Source: Streptococcus suis (lineage in GTDB: Bacteria > Bacillota > Bacilli > Lactobacillales > Streptococcaceae). Taken from it: a DNA stretch of 64,000 nucleotides. The translations under genes and the position numbers were made by a program. Under the pieces are notes generated by a model. It made no database searches and was not told the DNA's origin. It worked only from the letters and a program-made list of their open reading frames with translations. The number at the start of each line of letters is the position of its first letter. Positions within the stretch are counted from its first letter, which is position 1. The DNA is taken from NCBI RefSeq assembly GCF_002964575.1, contig NZ_POQQ01000048.1:18325-82324 (forward strand). Reading direction: 5' to 3'. Below are positions 8,989 to 18,633 of this stretch, piece after piece.

Positions 8989-9955
8989 AATTGCAACCAA
9001 GAAAAGTAAGAAAAAACAATTATGGAAAACAGTTGGTATATCTACACTAGGGCTCTTGTTTATAACGGGAGTGACCTTGAAGACCTTGCAGATTTTAACT
9101 GCTAATAATGGAGAAAAAATCTATCAAGAACATGAATTATTGTCACAGGTTGCCTATCCAAACATTGAATATTCAACCTACTATTATAAAGCGACCTCTC
9201 TATTTGCTGGTGCTGTCCATGCAGATCGCCACAAAGATTTGGCAGGGGTTCCAGTAGCATTTGGTGACTATGAATATCACTATGACTGGATGGGAACGTA
9301 TTTGGATTTTTCTCAGGATGGTCCATCTTATAAAGGAAATATCGCCTATGATCGCCAAACTTGGTCAAAATTGCCACTCTTCTATAATACGGAGATGATC
9401 GACACAGATGACTTTGCAACTGTCCCTAGTCAAGAACTTTCTCTAGTGAAAGAAATGTCCAATCAGCTAGTAGAAGTTGCCATCACTTTTGACAAAAAAT
9501 ATAGTTTAGGCGAGTTGCAGACCATGTTACCCCAAAATTTGAAAAAGAATTGGTACTGGATTGGAACAGCTTCTAAGATGAACGCGGCAGATTTTCGCAT
9601 GGATCAGTTGTTTGGTTTTCAAGGAGATGACTTAAAGGTTTATAAACCAGATGCTGATTTACCAGCAGAGGCGACTGCATGGAATCCTTTAACACCTATG
9701 AAAAAAATGGCTGAACAGTATAATCATTATTTAGGGGAATATGCACTTGTTACAGATATGCAAATCTTTTTAGACAAGTTTGATCATACCGACTTCACCA
9801 AACAAGAAGAGATTGACCAATTGGAGTTCGCAGGCATTATCCTAACAGGCAGAGCAGAAGACTTTGCCCAGCTAGAGGGCAAGGACTGGATTTATGCTTC
9901 GAGTATCGGAGCTTCTGTCCAAAACCAGCCTTATTATCAGTTAGAAATTCCATAA
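8969..9955 (+). CDS. Membrane-anchored anti-sigma factor
   Basis: A 328-residue single-pass protein. A lysine-rich cytosolic tail (KKSKKKQLWKTVG) leads to one membrane helix at about residues 20-42 (ISTLGLLFITGVTLKTLQIL), after which the rest is extracytoplasmic. The N-terminal part resembles the sigma-regulator N domain and the C-terminal ~130 residues (VEVAITFDKKYSLGEL, WYWIGT, GFQGDDL, FAGIILTGRAEDF) the anti-sigma C-terminal domain found beside small sigma factors in Firmicutes. The overlap with the sigma gene strongly supports the pairing. The inducing signal is not evident. Confidence 0.82.
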   Translation: MNMKTFEIATKKSKKKQLWKTVGISTLGLLFITGVTLKTLQILTANNGEKIYQEHELLSQVAYPNIEYSTYYYKATSLFAGAVHADRHKDLAGVPVAFGDYEYHYDWMGTYLDFSQDGPSYKGNIAYDRQTWSKLPLFYNTEMIDTDDFATVPSQELSLVKEMSNQLVEVAITFDKKYSLGELQTMLPQNLKKNWYWIGTASKMNAADFRMDQLFGFQGDDLKVYKPDADLPAEATAWNPLTPMKKMAEQYNHYLGEYALVTDMQIFLDKFDHTDFTKQEEIDQLEFAGIILTGRAEDFAQLEGKDWIYASSIGASVQNQPYYQLEIP

Positions 9956-9968
9956 TAGATGAATAACT

Positions 9969-10001
9969 ACCTTGCTTGAATTGCTTTCAGACAAGGTTTT
10001 T
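9969..10001 (+). terminator. Terminator of sigma/anti-sigma operon
   Basis: Stem ACCTTG / CAAGGT with a partly paired inner loop, followed by TTTT and C. Confidence 0.7.
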
Positions 10002-10049
10002 CATTTATTTGGAAAAATTTTTAAAAAATTTTCTTTTTTCATGACTATT

Positions 10050-10057
10050 TACGAATA
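10050..10057 (+). promoter_or_regulatory. TACGAATA octamer (possible ComX/SigX cin-box)
   Basis: TACGAATA, the -10-like core of streptococcal competence sigma promoters, lies within the palindrome ACTATT-TACG-AATAGT (10044-10059), 133 nt before the surface protein gene. The octamer also occurs at two other places in the window where it is unlikely to be functional, so the call is weak. Confidence 0.25.
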
Positions 10058-10097
10058 GTATAAGTAAGGGAAAGAATATTACTTTCTCAATACAAAT

Positions 10098-10114
10098 ATT
10101 ACAAAAATGTTACA
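10098..10114 (-). promoter_or_regulatory. Candidate WalR/VicR (YycF) box
   Basis: Read on the minus strand this is TGTAAC-ATTTT-TGTAAT, an exact match to the WalR consensus TGTWAH-N5-TGTWAH. It lies 76 nt before the start of a YSIRK surface protein with SH3 wall-binding domains, the type of gene this regulator controls in streptococci. Confidence 0.5.
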
Positions 10115-10189
10115 ATTTTCGTTCAAAATATGACATATATAGTTATATTATAGGAGTGAAAAGGATAACAGAAAGGTAGGATATGATTT

Positions 10190-11743
10190 ATGCGCCGCAC
10201 AAGATTTGGTCAAGAAAAACAAAGTTTCTCTATTCGGAAGTATTCCTTGGGTGCTGCTTCAGTACTGATAGGAACTAGTTTGGTCTTTGGGCTACAGGAT
10301 GTAAAGGCTGATGAGCAGGTAGGGACAGCTGCATCAAGTAACCTATCGCTGGTACAAGTAGGAGAGAGTAACCAGGCTGTTCAGCTAAAGTCTGAACCAG
10401 CTCAGCTTGTAGATGAGACACAAAAGGTTGCTAGCCAGACAGAGGGACAGGCGTCTGGTGTGGAGAGCAGTCATACTCTGACTTCGGAAAGTCAAGTTTC
10501 TCCAGTAGCTTCAAGTCAAGAAAAGCCTAGCACTACTACCAGTCAGGAACCCTCCCCACAGGAAACTTCGGTAGTAGAGGCTACTCGAACTTTACCAGTA
10601 ACAGTTACCAGTCCACCAGCACAGGCAAGTACTCCGACAGGTCAGTTGACAATCCAAAATCAGACAAGTACAGGTTTTGATATCGAGGTTTCTAATGTAT
10701 CGGATAGCCAGGGAATCAAAGCGGTGAAAGTGCCGGTCTGGTCAGAACAGGAAGGTCAAAATGATATTGTTTGGTATGATGCCGTCCGCCAAGCCAACGG
10801 AAATTATAAGGTATCGGTTTCTCTAACTACGCATAAGAATGAACAAGGAGTCTATCACGCTCACCTTTACTATGTAGAAAACGATGGAAAGCTAGTTGGT
10901 GTAACCACAACTCAAACCAAAGCATCAGTTGCGGGTTCATCCCAAGCGACACAGGTAGAGAAATTAGCAGACCAAGGAACTTATCATTTTACCAAACAGG
11001 TTGCTGTAAAAAATGAAGCTAAGGAAGGTGCAATAACACAGTTCACATTTGAAAAGGGAGAGAAAGTCAATTACGATAAAAAAATAGAATCAGACGGTCA
11101 TCAGTGGATTTCCTATTTGTCTTATAGTGGTGTTCGACGTTATGTCGATTTGGGAAAACTTTCAAGTTCAGTTCAGTCTGTCGCTGGTCAGCCAGTAACA
11201 ACACAAACAAGTACTCCGACAGGTCAATTGACAATCCAAAATCAGACAAGTACAGGTTTTGATATCGAGATTTCTAATGTATCGGATAGCCAGGGAATCA
11301 AAGCGGTGAAAGTGCCGGTCTGGTCAGAACAGGAAGGTCAAAATGATATTGTTTGGTATGATGCCGTCCGCCAAGCCAACGGAAATTATAAGGTATCGGT
11401 TTCTCTAACTACGCATAAGAATGAACAAGGAGTCTATCACGCTCACCTTTACTATGTAGAAAACGATGGAAAGCTAGTTGGTGTAACCACAACTCAAACC
11501 AAAGCATCCGTTGCGGGTTCATCCCAAGCGACACAGGTAGAGAAATTAGCAGACCAAGGAACTTATCATTTTACCAAACAGGTTGCTGTAAAAAATGAAG
11601 CTAAGGAAGGTGCAATAACGCAGTTCACATTTGAAAAGGGAGAGAAAGTCAATTACGATAAAAAAATAGAATCAGACGGTCATCAGTGGATTTCCTATTT
11701 GTCTTATAGTGGTGTTCGTCGTTACGTCAAAATTGATAACTAG
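10190..11743 (+). CDS. YSIRK-signal surface protein with GBS Bsp-like and SH3b repeats
   Basis: A 517-residue secreted protein. The N terminus carries a YSIRK/GS-type signal peptide (FSIRKYSLGAASVLIGTSL) cleaved near VKADE (~residue 38), then a low-complexity Ser/Thr/Gln/Glu region to about 145. Two tandem units follow, each made of a Bsp-like domain (TGQLTIQNQTSTGFDIE ... VYHAHLYYVENDGKL) and an SH3_5-type domain (KLADQGTYHFTKQVAVKN ... QWISYLSYSGVRRYV). There is no LPXTG motif, so attachment would be non-covalent through the SH3 domains. No catalytic domain is visible; role in cell shape or wall binding is by analogy with the group B Bsp family. Preceded by WalR-like and cin-like sites. Confidence 0.88.
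   Translation: MRRTRFGQEKQSFSIRKYSLGAASVLIGTSLVFGLQDVKADEQVGTAASSNLSLVQVGESNQAVQLKSEPAQLVDETQKVASQTEGQASGVESSHTLTSESQVSPVASSQEKPSTTTSQEPSPQETSVVEATRTLPVTVTSPPAQASTPTGQLTIQNQTSTGFDIEVSNVSDSQGIKAVKVPVWSEQEGQNDIVWYDAVRQANGNYKVSVSLTTHKNEQGVYHAHLYYVENDGKLVGVTTTQTKASVAGSSQATQVEKLADQGTYHFTKQVAVKNEAKEGAITQFTFEKGEKVNYDKKIESDGHQWISYLSYSGVRRYVDLGKLSSSVQSVAGQPVTTQTSTPTGQLTIQNQTSTGFDIEISNVSDSQGIKAVKVPVWSEQEGQNDIVWYDAVRQANGNYKVSVSLTTHKNEQGVYHAHLYYVENDGKLVGVTTTQTKASVAGSSQATQVEKLADQGTYHFTKQVAVKNEAKEGAITQFTFEKGEKVNYDKKIESDGHQWISYLSYSGVRRYVKIDN
10626..11148 (+). repeat. Intragenic tandem repeat, copy 1
   Basis: First of two direct repeats with a 582-bp period inside the surface protein gene; differs from copy 2 at only about half a dozen bases by eye. 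Confidence 0.9.
11208..11730 (+). repeat. Intragenic tandem repeat, copy 2
   Basis: Second copy of the 523-bp unit. The spacing DNA between copies (11149-11207) encodes a Ser/Gln/Thr-rich linker. Confidence 0.9.
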
Positions 11744-11768
11744 AACCAGCTAGTTACTGATATAACTG

Positions 11769-11795
11769 ACTCGTCAGCAGGACTTGCTGGCGAGT
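11769..11795 (+). terminator. Stem-loop after surface protein gene
   Basis: Stem ACTCGTCAGCA / TGCTGGCGAGT (one GU pair) with a short loop. There is no good T run after it, so termination efficiency is uncertain. Confidence 0.5.
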
Positions 11796-11863
11796 TATTG
11801 CTGGTCTGGGAAGCTAGAAAAAAGGACTTTCTGGCAATAAATAACAAAAAAGATAGAAAATGC

Positions 11864-11891
11864 TTGCATTTCTGCTACAATTTGATAGAAT
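11864..11891 (+). promoter_or_regulatory. Promoter of tuf
   Basis: TTGCAT (11864-11869), 16 nt spacer, TAGAAT (11886-11891); about 66 nt of leader before the GGAGG site of tuf. Confidence 0.6.
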
Positions 11892-11963
11892 AGTAAGGTA
11901 AAGTTAGACCGTATTGCCTACTGTCTATCTATAAAATATATTTTATTGGAGGCTTTTACCAAA

Positions 11964-13160
11964 ATGGCAAAAGAAAAATACGATCGTAGTAAACCACACG
12001 TTAACATTGGTACAATTGGACACGTTGACCACGGTAAAACTACTTTGACTGCAGCTATCACAACTGTATTGGCACGTCGCTTGCCTTCATCAGTTAACCA
12101 ACCTAAAGACTATGCGTCTATCGATGCTGCTCCAGAAGAGCGCGAGCGCGGTATCACTATCAACACTGCACACGTTGAGTACGAAACTGAAAAACGCCAC
12201 TACGCTCACATCGACGCTCCAGGACACGCGGACTACGTTAAAAACATGATCACTGGTGCCGCTCAGATGGACGGTGCTATCCTTGTAGTAGCTTCAACTG
12301 ACGGTCCAATGCCACAAACTCGTGAGCACATCCTTCTTTCACGTCAGGTTGGTGTTAAACACCTTATCGTCTTCATGAACAAAGTTGACTTGGTTGACGA
12401 CGAAGAATTGCTTGAGTTGGTTGAAATGGAAATCCGTGACCTTCTTTCAGAATACGATTTCCCAGGTGATGATCTTCCAGTTATCCAAGGTTCAGCTCTT
12501 AAAGCTCTTGAAGGTGATGCTAAGTACGAAGACATCGTTATGGAATTGATGAACACTGTTGATGAGTACATTCCAGAACCAGAACGCGACACTGACAAAC
12601 CATTGTTGCTTCCAGTCGAGGACGTATTCTCAATCACTGGTCGTGGTACTGTAGCTTCAGGACGTATCGACCGTGGTACAGTTCGTGTCAACGACGAAAT
12701 CGAAATCGTTGGTCTTCAAGAAGAAAAATCTAAAGCAGTTGTTACTGGTGTTGAAATGTTCCGTAAACAACTTGACGAAGGTCTTGCCGGCGATAACGTT
12801 GGTGTGCTTCTTCGTGGTGTTCAACGTGATGAAATCGAACGTGGTCAAGTTATCTCTAAACCAGGTTCAATCAACCCACACACTAAATTCAAAGGTGAAG
12901 TTTACATCCTTACTAAAGAAGAAGGTGGACGTCACACTCCATTCTTCGACAACTACCGTCCACAGTTCTACTTCCGTACAACTGACGTAACTGGTTCAAT
13001 CAAATTGCCAGAAGGTACTGAAATGGTAATGCCTGGTGATAACGTTACTATCGACGTTGAATTGATCCACCCAATCGCCGTTGAACAAGGTACTACTTTC
13101 TCTATCCGTGAAGGTGGACGTACTGTTGGTTCAGGTATGGTTACAGAAATCGAAGCTTAA
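11964..13160 (+). CDS. tuf: Elongation factor Tu
   Basis: A 398-residue GTPase that delivers aminoacyl-tRNA to the ribosome. G1 [10 protein letters not shown] (~20-29), G3 DAPGHADY, G4 NKVD and G5 SALKAL are all intact, and the C terminus ends in the typical [15 protein letters not shown]. The start is ATG 11964 with TTGGAGG 12 nt upstream; an in-frame start 18 nt earlier would place that ribosome site inside the coding region. Codon use is strongly biased (for example GGT, GTT, CGT), as expected for a very highly expressed gene. It is monocistronic with its own promoter and terminator. Confidence 0.99.
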   Translation: MAKEKYDRSKPHVNIGTIGHVDHGKTTLTAAITTVLARRLPSSVNQPKDYASIDAAPEERERGITINTAHVEYETEKRHYAHIDAPGHADYVKNMITGAAQMDGAILVVASTDGPMPQTREHILLSRQVGVKHLIVFMNKVDLVDDEELLELVEMEIRDLLSEYDFPGDDLPVIQGSALKALEGDAKYEDIVMELMNTVDEYIPEPERDTDKPLLLPVEDVFSITGRGTVASGRIDRGTVRVNDEIEIVGLQEEKSKAVVTGVEMFRKQLDEGLAGDNVGVLLRGVQRDEIERGQVISKPGSINPHTKFKGEVYILTKEEGGRHTPFFDNYRPQFYFRTTDVTGSIKLPEGTEMVMPGDNVTIDVELIHPIAVEQGTTFSIREGGRTVGSGMVTEIEA

Positions 13161-13211
13161 TTCGATTGAGTTCCCAGAAATAACAATTATAGTCAGACAA
13201 CTAAATTGTAA

Positions 13212-13239
13212 CTCTCTACTCTCGGGTAGAGGGTTTTTT
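13212..13239 (+). terminator. Terminator of tuf
   Basis: Stem CTCTCTAC / GTAGAGGG with a TCTCGG loop followed by six T. Confidence 0.9.
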
Positions 13240-13480
13240 CTGTAACAAATACCGATACTATTTCTAGCTCCTATCTGTAATACCAGTATAGATCATTCGG
13301 TTTTATGTAGATTTTGAGTTCTTAATATACTTAAGAGAGTGCTTCTATGCGCAAGTCGATAAATGTAGATAGATTTATAAAAAATTAGTAGGAAAGGCTT
13401 TCGTTATAGATTACTATTTTTCGAAAACATTTCATGATCTATGAGAAGGTATGATACAATAAAGTGAAAGGAGAGATATT
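13240..13480. other. Intergenic region before the carboxypeptidase gene
   Basis: No gene or clear structure seen. It ends with an extended -10 promoter TGATACAAT (TACAAT at 13455-13460) and an AAAGGAGAG ribosome site for the next gene. Confidence 0.5.
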
Positions 13481-14578
13481 ATGAGAAAAATACGTTTTTA
13501 CTTTATGCTATTATTTAGTTTTTGTAGCCTTTCTCTATTTTCTTCCCATATGGTCTTCGCTCTAGATAATCAGTCGGGAACAGCAGGAGAGAGTCATGCT
13601 ATTTACAGATTATATAATTATGAAAATGGGGAACATCTTTATACAATCGATGCTAACGAAAAAGATGTACTGTATCAGCAACATCATTGGGGCTATGAGG
13701 GAGTAGCCTGGTATGCTCCTAGTTCGGGAAATGCTGTTTATCGCTTATATAATCATGGACTGCAAAATCATTTATATACAATGGATTTAAATGAGGTAAG
13801 GGTATTGACAACCTATCATGGGTGGCAGTTAGATAATGCTGGGAATCCAGTTTTTTATTCTGGGGGTAGCACACCGATTTATCGTGTTTATAATCCTGCA
13901 TTACGTGGTTTACATCATTGGACTACTGATTTTAATGAGTATAGTATCTTGCCAAATCATGGTTGGAAACAAGAAGGTGAGGCATTTTTTGCCGAGAGTT
14001 TAGGGAATCCGATGCAGACCCAATATGTATCGAATGTCTTATATAATGGTTATTACTATTATGTAAGAGGTAAATATGGGTATGTTCCAATTGTCAACAA
14101 AAAATATCCTGTCAACAGTCAATATAGCCCGGGTGAAAACGCTGAGGCAAAGGCAGCTTTCCTAACTCTGACTAATCAAATGCGTCAGCTCGGATTTTCA
14201 ATAAGTCATTCTTATAGTGGTTTTAGAAGTTATAGTCTACAGGATTCCCTATATAATAATTATGTTGCTCAGGAGGGACGATCGGCAGCGGATCGTTATT
14301 CTGCTCGTCCTGGGTATAGTGAGCATCAAACTGGTCTAGCTTTTGATATTTTGAATGGTCAAGGGGAACTTTTGCAGGGAGAAGCAGCTCAATGGTTAGC
14401 CAAACACGCTCATGAATATGGTTTTATCATAAGGTATCTTCCTGGAAAAGAAGCGATAACAGGTTATATGCATGAGGAGTGGCATGTTCGATATGTTGGT
14501 CAGGAAGCGGCTGATATTTATCATTCAGGTCTAACGCTTGAGGAATATTTTGAGATTACAGGTGGAGATTATCAGTAA
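13481..14578 (+). CDS. Secreted D-alanyl-D-alanine carboxypeptidase (M15B) with DUF5648-like repeats
   Basis: A 365-residue exported protein: signal peptide to about residue 28 (cleavage near VFALD), then three repeats of ~45 residues beginning IYRLYNYENGEHLYT, VYRLYNHGLQNHLYT and IYRVYNPALRGLHHWT (DUF5648-like, often in surface or wall-associated proteins), and a C-terminal VanY/DdpX-type M15 peptidase domain from about residue 185. Zinc ligands are visible in SEHQTGLAFD (~280-289, His and Asp) and EEWHVRYVG (~331-339, catalytic Glu and His). It should trim stem peptides of peptidoglycan; whether it cuts DD or LD bonds is not decidable from sequence alone. Monocistronic. Confidence 0.88.
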   Translation: MRKIRFYFMLLFSFCSLSLFSSHMVFALDNQSGTAGESHAIYRLYNYENGEHLYTIDANEKDVLYQQHHWGYEGVAWYAPSSGNAVYRLYNHGLQNHLYTMDLNEVRVLTTYHGWQLDNAGNPVFYSGGSTPIYRVYNPALRGLHHWTTDFNEYSILPNHGWKQEGEAFFAESLGNPMQTQYVSNVLYNGYYYYVRGKYGYVPIVNKKYPVNSQYSPGENAEAKAAFLTLTNQMRQLGFSISHSYSGFRSYSLQDSLYNNYVAQEGRSAADRYSARPGYSEHQTGLAFDILNGQGELLQGEAAQWLAKHAHEYGFIIRYLPGKEAITGYMHEEWHVRYVGQEAADIYHSGLTLEEYFEITGGDYQ

Positions 14579-14660
14579 ACAAGAGTAGAAGTCCGTAGTC
14601 TCAGGTTGCTAAATACGGGCTTGGGAATTCCATATTGTACTTTAATCTTTTTTAAAAATA

Positions 14661-14669
14661 TGCTATAAT
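14661..14669 (+). promoter_or_regulatory. Extended -10 promoter of tpiA
   Basis: TGCTATAAT, perfect extended -10, 37 nt before the tpiA start. Confidence 0.6.
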
Positions 14670-14690
14670 AGGGACTGTAAAAAATTTTAA

Positions 14691-15458
<768 letters not shown>

Positions 15459-15470
15459 TAAGAGCATAGA

Positions 15471-15508
15471 AAAAGACATCGGGTGCAACAATCCGATGTC
15501 TTTTTTTT
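15471..15508. terminator. Bidirectional terminator between tpiA and HAD gene
   Basis: Perfect 10-bp stem AAGACATCGG / CCGATGTCTT followed by eight T on the plus strand and by A-rich sequence that serves the convergent gene. Confidence 0.93.
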
Positions 15509-15522
15509 GTGACTGTAATAGG

Positions 15523-16332
15523 TTATTTGAGTACCCATTCTCTGAGAGCATGGGCGACTCCGCTCTCGTCATTGGATTTGGTAATGTATTTGGCAATTTT
15601 TTTAAGTTCTGGATTTCCGTTTTCCATGACCACAGGGTTACCGACAACTTCAAGCATGGAACGGTCATTTTCTTGGTCACCGATGGCCATGGTTTGGTCC
15701 ATGGTCAGCCCCAATTTTTCAGCTAATTGGATGATAGCCTGTCCCTTGTTAACTGTTTTAGGGGTGATTTCCAAATAAAATGGTGCAGATTTGGCAACAT
15801 TGTATTTGTCAGTTAGGCTAGCAGGCAGTTGTGGGATGGCAGCGTCAAGAATGTCTGCCTCGTCTACCATCATGACCTTAATGATTTCCTTGTCAGCCAT
15901 CTCCTCTGGAGTTCGGTAGAAGACAGGCGAGCTGACTAGCATGGATTCATAAATGGTATATTTCCCAATATTGCGGTTGGCAGTATACATGCCCTCTTTT
16001 GTACTGGCATGCATAGGAAGCTTGAGTTTGCGGGCAGCTAATTCGATGTCCAGATAATCGTCGTAGGACAAGGGATCTTTGACAATATCCTCACCAGTGG
16101 CAGCGTCTTGAACAAGACCACCGTTAAAGGTAATAACATAGTCGCCAACCTCATTTAGATGGAGTTCTTCCAAAATTGTACGAACACCAGAGATGGGGCG
16201 ACCTGTGGCAATGACAATTTTCACACCTGCTTTTTTGGCATCCTGGATGGCTGAAAAGACCTCAGGTGTGATTTCGTGTTGGCTATTTAAGAGGGTACCA
16301 TCGATGTCGATGGCGACGAGTTTAATTGACAT
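15523..16332 (-). CDS. Cof-type HAD-IIB family phosphatase
   Basis: A 269-residue haloacid-dehalogenase phosphatase of the Cof/YidA group. Motif I AIDIDGTLLNS (~7-17), motif II VIATGRP, motif III lysine near NKGQAI and motif IV AIGDQENDRSML are complete, and a C2B cap lies between motifs II and III. These enzymes dephosphorylate sugar phosphates, flavin or thiamine-derived phosphates; the substrate is not predictable. The start at 16332 places motif I at the N terminus and has GGAG upstream; it overlaps the preceding HD gene by 11 nt, so the two are coupled. A longer upstream reading in this frame is only antisense or overlap of that gene. Confidence 0.92.
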   Translation of the reverse strand: MSIKLVAIDIDGTLLNSQHEITPEVFSAIQDAKKAGVKIVIATGRPISGVRTILEELHLNEVGDYVITFNGGLVQDAATGEDIVKDPLSYDDYLDIELAARKLKLPMHASTKEGMYTANRNIGKYTIYESMLVSSPVFYRTPEEMADKEIIKVMMVDEADILDAAIPQLPASLTDKYNVAKSAPFYLEITPKTVNKGQAIIQLAEKLGLTMDQTMAIGDQENDRSMLEVVGNPVVMENGNPELKKIAKYITKSNDESGVAHALREWVLK

Positions 16333-17635
16333 GGTTTTCTCCAGTTGTAAATTGATCGTTGTGAATATGGCTGATAAAATCAGCAGTTTGTGGGCTGAAA
16401 ATCCCAGTATCTTCCAGCATTTCTTTTGGGAAATAGAAGCGGCTATCACCATGGATGGTTCCAGAAAGAGAGTGGACAATAGGCGATAAGGTGGATAGTT
16501 CGACCTTGGTGTCATCCTTGCGATAAATCTCAATCTGCGTCCGTTTCTTTTCAGCATGGGGACGGTAAATATCGTAAGGCAGGTCAAAATTATGATGGAT
16601 GGCTGTATAATATTCAGGGTCAAAGCCAACATCGGCGACCAAGCTACGAAGTTGATTGAGTTCTTCTTCGTTTTCTACCTTAAAGGTGATGGATTTGAAG
16701 ACTTTTCGGTTGATGTAGCGCTGGGCCAGGTCGGATAAAATATGATCGGGACCATCAATCCAAGATTGGAAATAGGTATTCATCACTCCGTCATCCAGGG
16801 CTAGATAGTCAGACAAGCTGACACGGTGTTCAAAAAAGGGCAGGAGACGGGGAGAGGTTCGAGCAAAAAAGTCTTGCTCGCTCTTATAGAGTAATTTTGC
16901 CCGATTGAGCAAGTTCTGTAATAAAACTTCCATAGAACGACTGGCAGGATGGAAGTAGACCTGCATATACATTTGGTAACGGCTAAGGACATAGTCTTCC
17001 ACAGCGTGCATACCGGATTCCTTGAAGGCAATGCCGTTTTCTGTGGGTCGGATAACACGCAAAATGCGGGTCAAGTCAAATTCGCCATAATTTGCTCCTG
17101 TAAAATAGGAGTCTCTCAATAGGTAATCCATACGGTCAACGTCAATTTGACTGGAAATCAGTTGAACCACCTGTTTATTGGGATAGGTGTGGTTGATGAC
17201 GGAGGCAATTTTATCAGGGAAATCAGGTGCAATCTGTTTCAATAGACTATTGACTTCCGTTTCAGGACTGGTAATAATGGCACAGGTCATTTCTTCGTGG
17301 TCGGTATCAAAGAGGCGCTCAAAGGTATGGGAGTAGGCGCCGTGTCCAATATCGTGCAAGAGGGCAGCGACCATGGTTATCAGGCTTTCTGAAGGGTTCC
17401 AGAGCTGGGGATACTTCTCTTCAAATTTTTCTGTAATTCGTCGGGCAATTTCATAGGCACCCAGGCAGTGCGAAAAGCGGCTATGCTCGCCACCATGGAA
17501 GGTATAGGAAGTGGTTCCTAGTTGCTTGATGCGGCGTAGTCGCTGAAATTCCTTTGTATTGATGAGTTTGTAAATCAGTTCATGGTCAACATGAACATAA
17601 TTATGGACGGGGTCACGAAAAACTTTTTCTATCAT
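16322..17635 (-). CDS. HD-domain dNTP phosphohydrolase (YwfO/SAMHD1-like)
   Basis: A 437-residue protein of the dGTPase-like HD family. The metal ligands are visible in order: His in HSRFSHCLGAYE (~51-58), His-Asp in AALLHDIGHGAYSHTFE (~93-95) and Asp in SQIDVDRMDYLLRDS. The C-terminal half matches the Enterococcus/Bacillus YwfO-type proteins that hydrolyse dNTPs to deoxynucleosides plus triphosphate. It is translated with the downstream Cof phosphatase (overlapping ends). A nucleotide-pool cleaning role is inferred from the family. Confidence 0.9.
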   Translation of the reverse strand: MIEKVFRDPVHNYVHVDHELIYKLINTKEFQRLRRIKQLGTTSYTFHGGEHSRFSHCLGAYEIARRITEKFEEKYPQLWNPSESLITMVAALLHDIGHGAYSHTFERLFDTDHEEMTCAIITSPETEVNSLLKQIAPDFPDKIASVINHTYPNKQVVQLISSQIDVDRMDYLLRDSYFTGANYGEFDLTRILRVIRPTENGIAFKESGMHAVEDYVLSRYQMYMQVYFHPASRSMEVLLQNLLNRAKLLYKSEQDFFARTSPRLLPFFEHRVSLSDYLALDDGVMNTYFQSWIDGPDHILSDLAQRYINRKVFKSITFKVENEEELNQLRSLVADVGFDPEYYTAIHHNFDLPYDIYRPHAEKKRTQIEIYRKDDTKVELSTLSPIVHSLSGTIHGDSRFYFPKEMLEDTGIFSPQTADFISHIHNDQFTTGENHVN

Positions 17636-17734
17636 GCTTTTATTATACCAAAAATTGTCAGAATTTCGGATTTTTTCTCATAAAACAAGGATATTGCTAT
17701 GTACCAAAGACTGTCTTTTGAGTATAATGGAGAA

Positions 17735-18622
17735 ATGACAAATAAACTTATTTTACATGCTATCCAGTTCATCCTTGTGGGGATGATTGCTTGGATGCTT
17801 TACTTGATTGTTAGCTATGCTCGGAAGAATAAGATTTCCTTGACGGACAGATTTTGGACAGGCTTTGCCATTGGTTATGTGACAGACTTGTTGGATACCT
17901 TGGGGATTGGTACCTTCGCTACAACCACAAGTTTGCTGAAGGCGACAAAATTGATAGATGACGACCGACGGATTCCAGCAACCATGACGACGGCCCATAT
18001 CATTCCTATCTTGTTGGAAGCATTGCTCTTTATCACCATTGTAGAAGTGGAGATGACAACCCTGATTTCCCTTGCTATCGCGGCCTTTACAGGTGCTTCG
18101 GTTGGTGCCCGTGTGACGCAACATTGGGATACACGAAAAGTTCAACGTGTCTTGGGGATTTTGCTAATCATTGCAGCAGGAATTATGGTTTATCGGATGC
18201 TGACCAATCCTGGTGCGGATTTGGCTAATGATGTCCGCGGTTTGACAGGTTGGAAGTTGCTAGTCGGGATTGTCTTTGACTTCTTTATCGGTATGCTTTT
18301 GAGTATGGGCTTGGGCAACTATGCGCCAGAGCTGATTTTCTTCTCACTGATGGGCATTAGTCCAGCTGTGGCCCTTCCTGTTATGATGTTGAATGCTGCC
18401 ATGATGTTGTCTGCTGGTGCCAAGCAATTTATCCAGTCTGGTCGGGTCAACTGGCCAGGGGTGCCAGGTATTATTGTAGGTGGTGTTTTAGGGGTTTTAA
18501 CAGCAGCCTTCTTCCTATCCAACCTAGACATCAATAATTTGAAAATCTTGGTTGTCTTTATCGCAGCCTATACAGGTCTGACCCTACTTCGTTCATCATT
18601 CATTACTAATATTAAAAAATAA
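17735..18622 (+). CDS. TSUP (TauE/SafE) family membrane permease
   Basis: A 295-residue protein with eight or so membrane helices. Family features are an early IGYVTDLLDTLGIGTF motif (normally GxxxGxxGxGGG), the ATTAHI-like AAMTTAHIIPIL region, and a second half-repeat beginning FIGMLLSMGLGNYAPE. Members move sulfite, sulfoacetate or other organosulfur anions; direction and substrate are unknown. ATG 17735 is used: TATAAT at 17723-17728 lies only six bases before it, which would make the transcript leaderless; an alternative ATG at 17699 has an AAGGA site and would add 12 residues. Confidence 0.8.
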   Translation: MTNKLILHAIQFILVGMIAWMLYLIVSYARKNKISLTDRFWTGFAIGYVTDLLDTLGIGTFATTTSLLKATKLIDDDRRIPATMTTAHIIPILLEALLFITIVEVEMTTLISLAIAAFTGASVGARVTQHWDTRKVQRVLGILLIIAAGIMVYRMLTNPGADLANDVRGLTGWKLLVGIVFDFFIGMLLSMGLGNYAPELIFFSLMGISPAVALPVMMLNAAMMLSAGAKQFIQSGRVNWPGVPGIIVGGVLGVLTAAFFLSNLDINNLKILVVFIAAYTGLTLLRSSFITNIKK

Positions 18623-18633
18623 TAGGAGGAGCC

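Noticed and set aside
15523..16632. HAD phosphatase extended by about 100 residues at its N terminus
   Set aside because: The extra part overlaps the HD gene coding region, motif I should be near the N terminus, and GGAG precedes the ATG at 16332.
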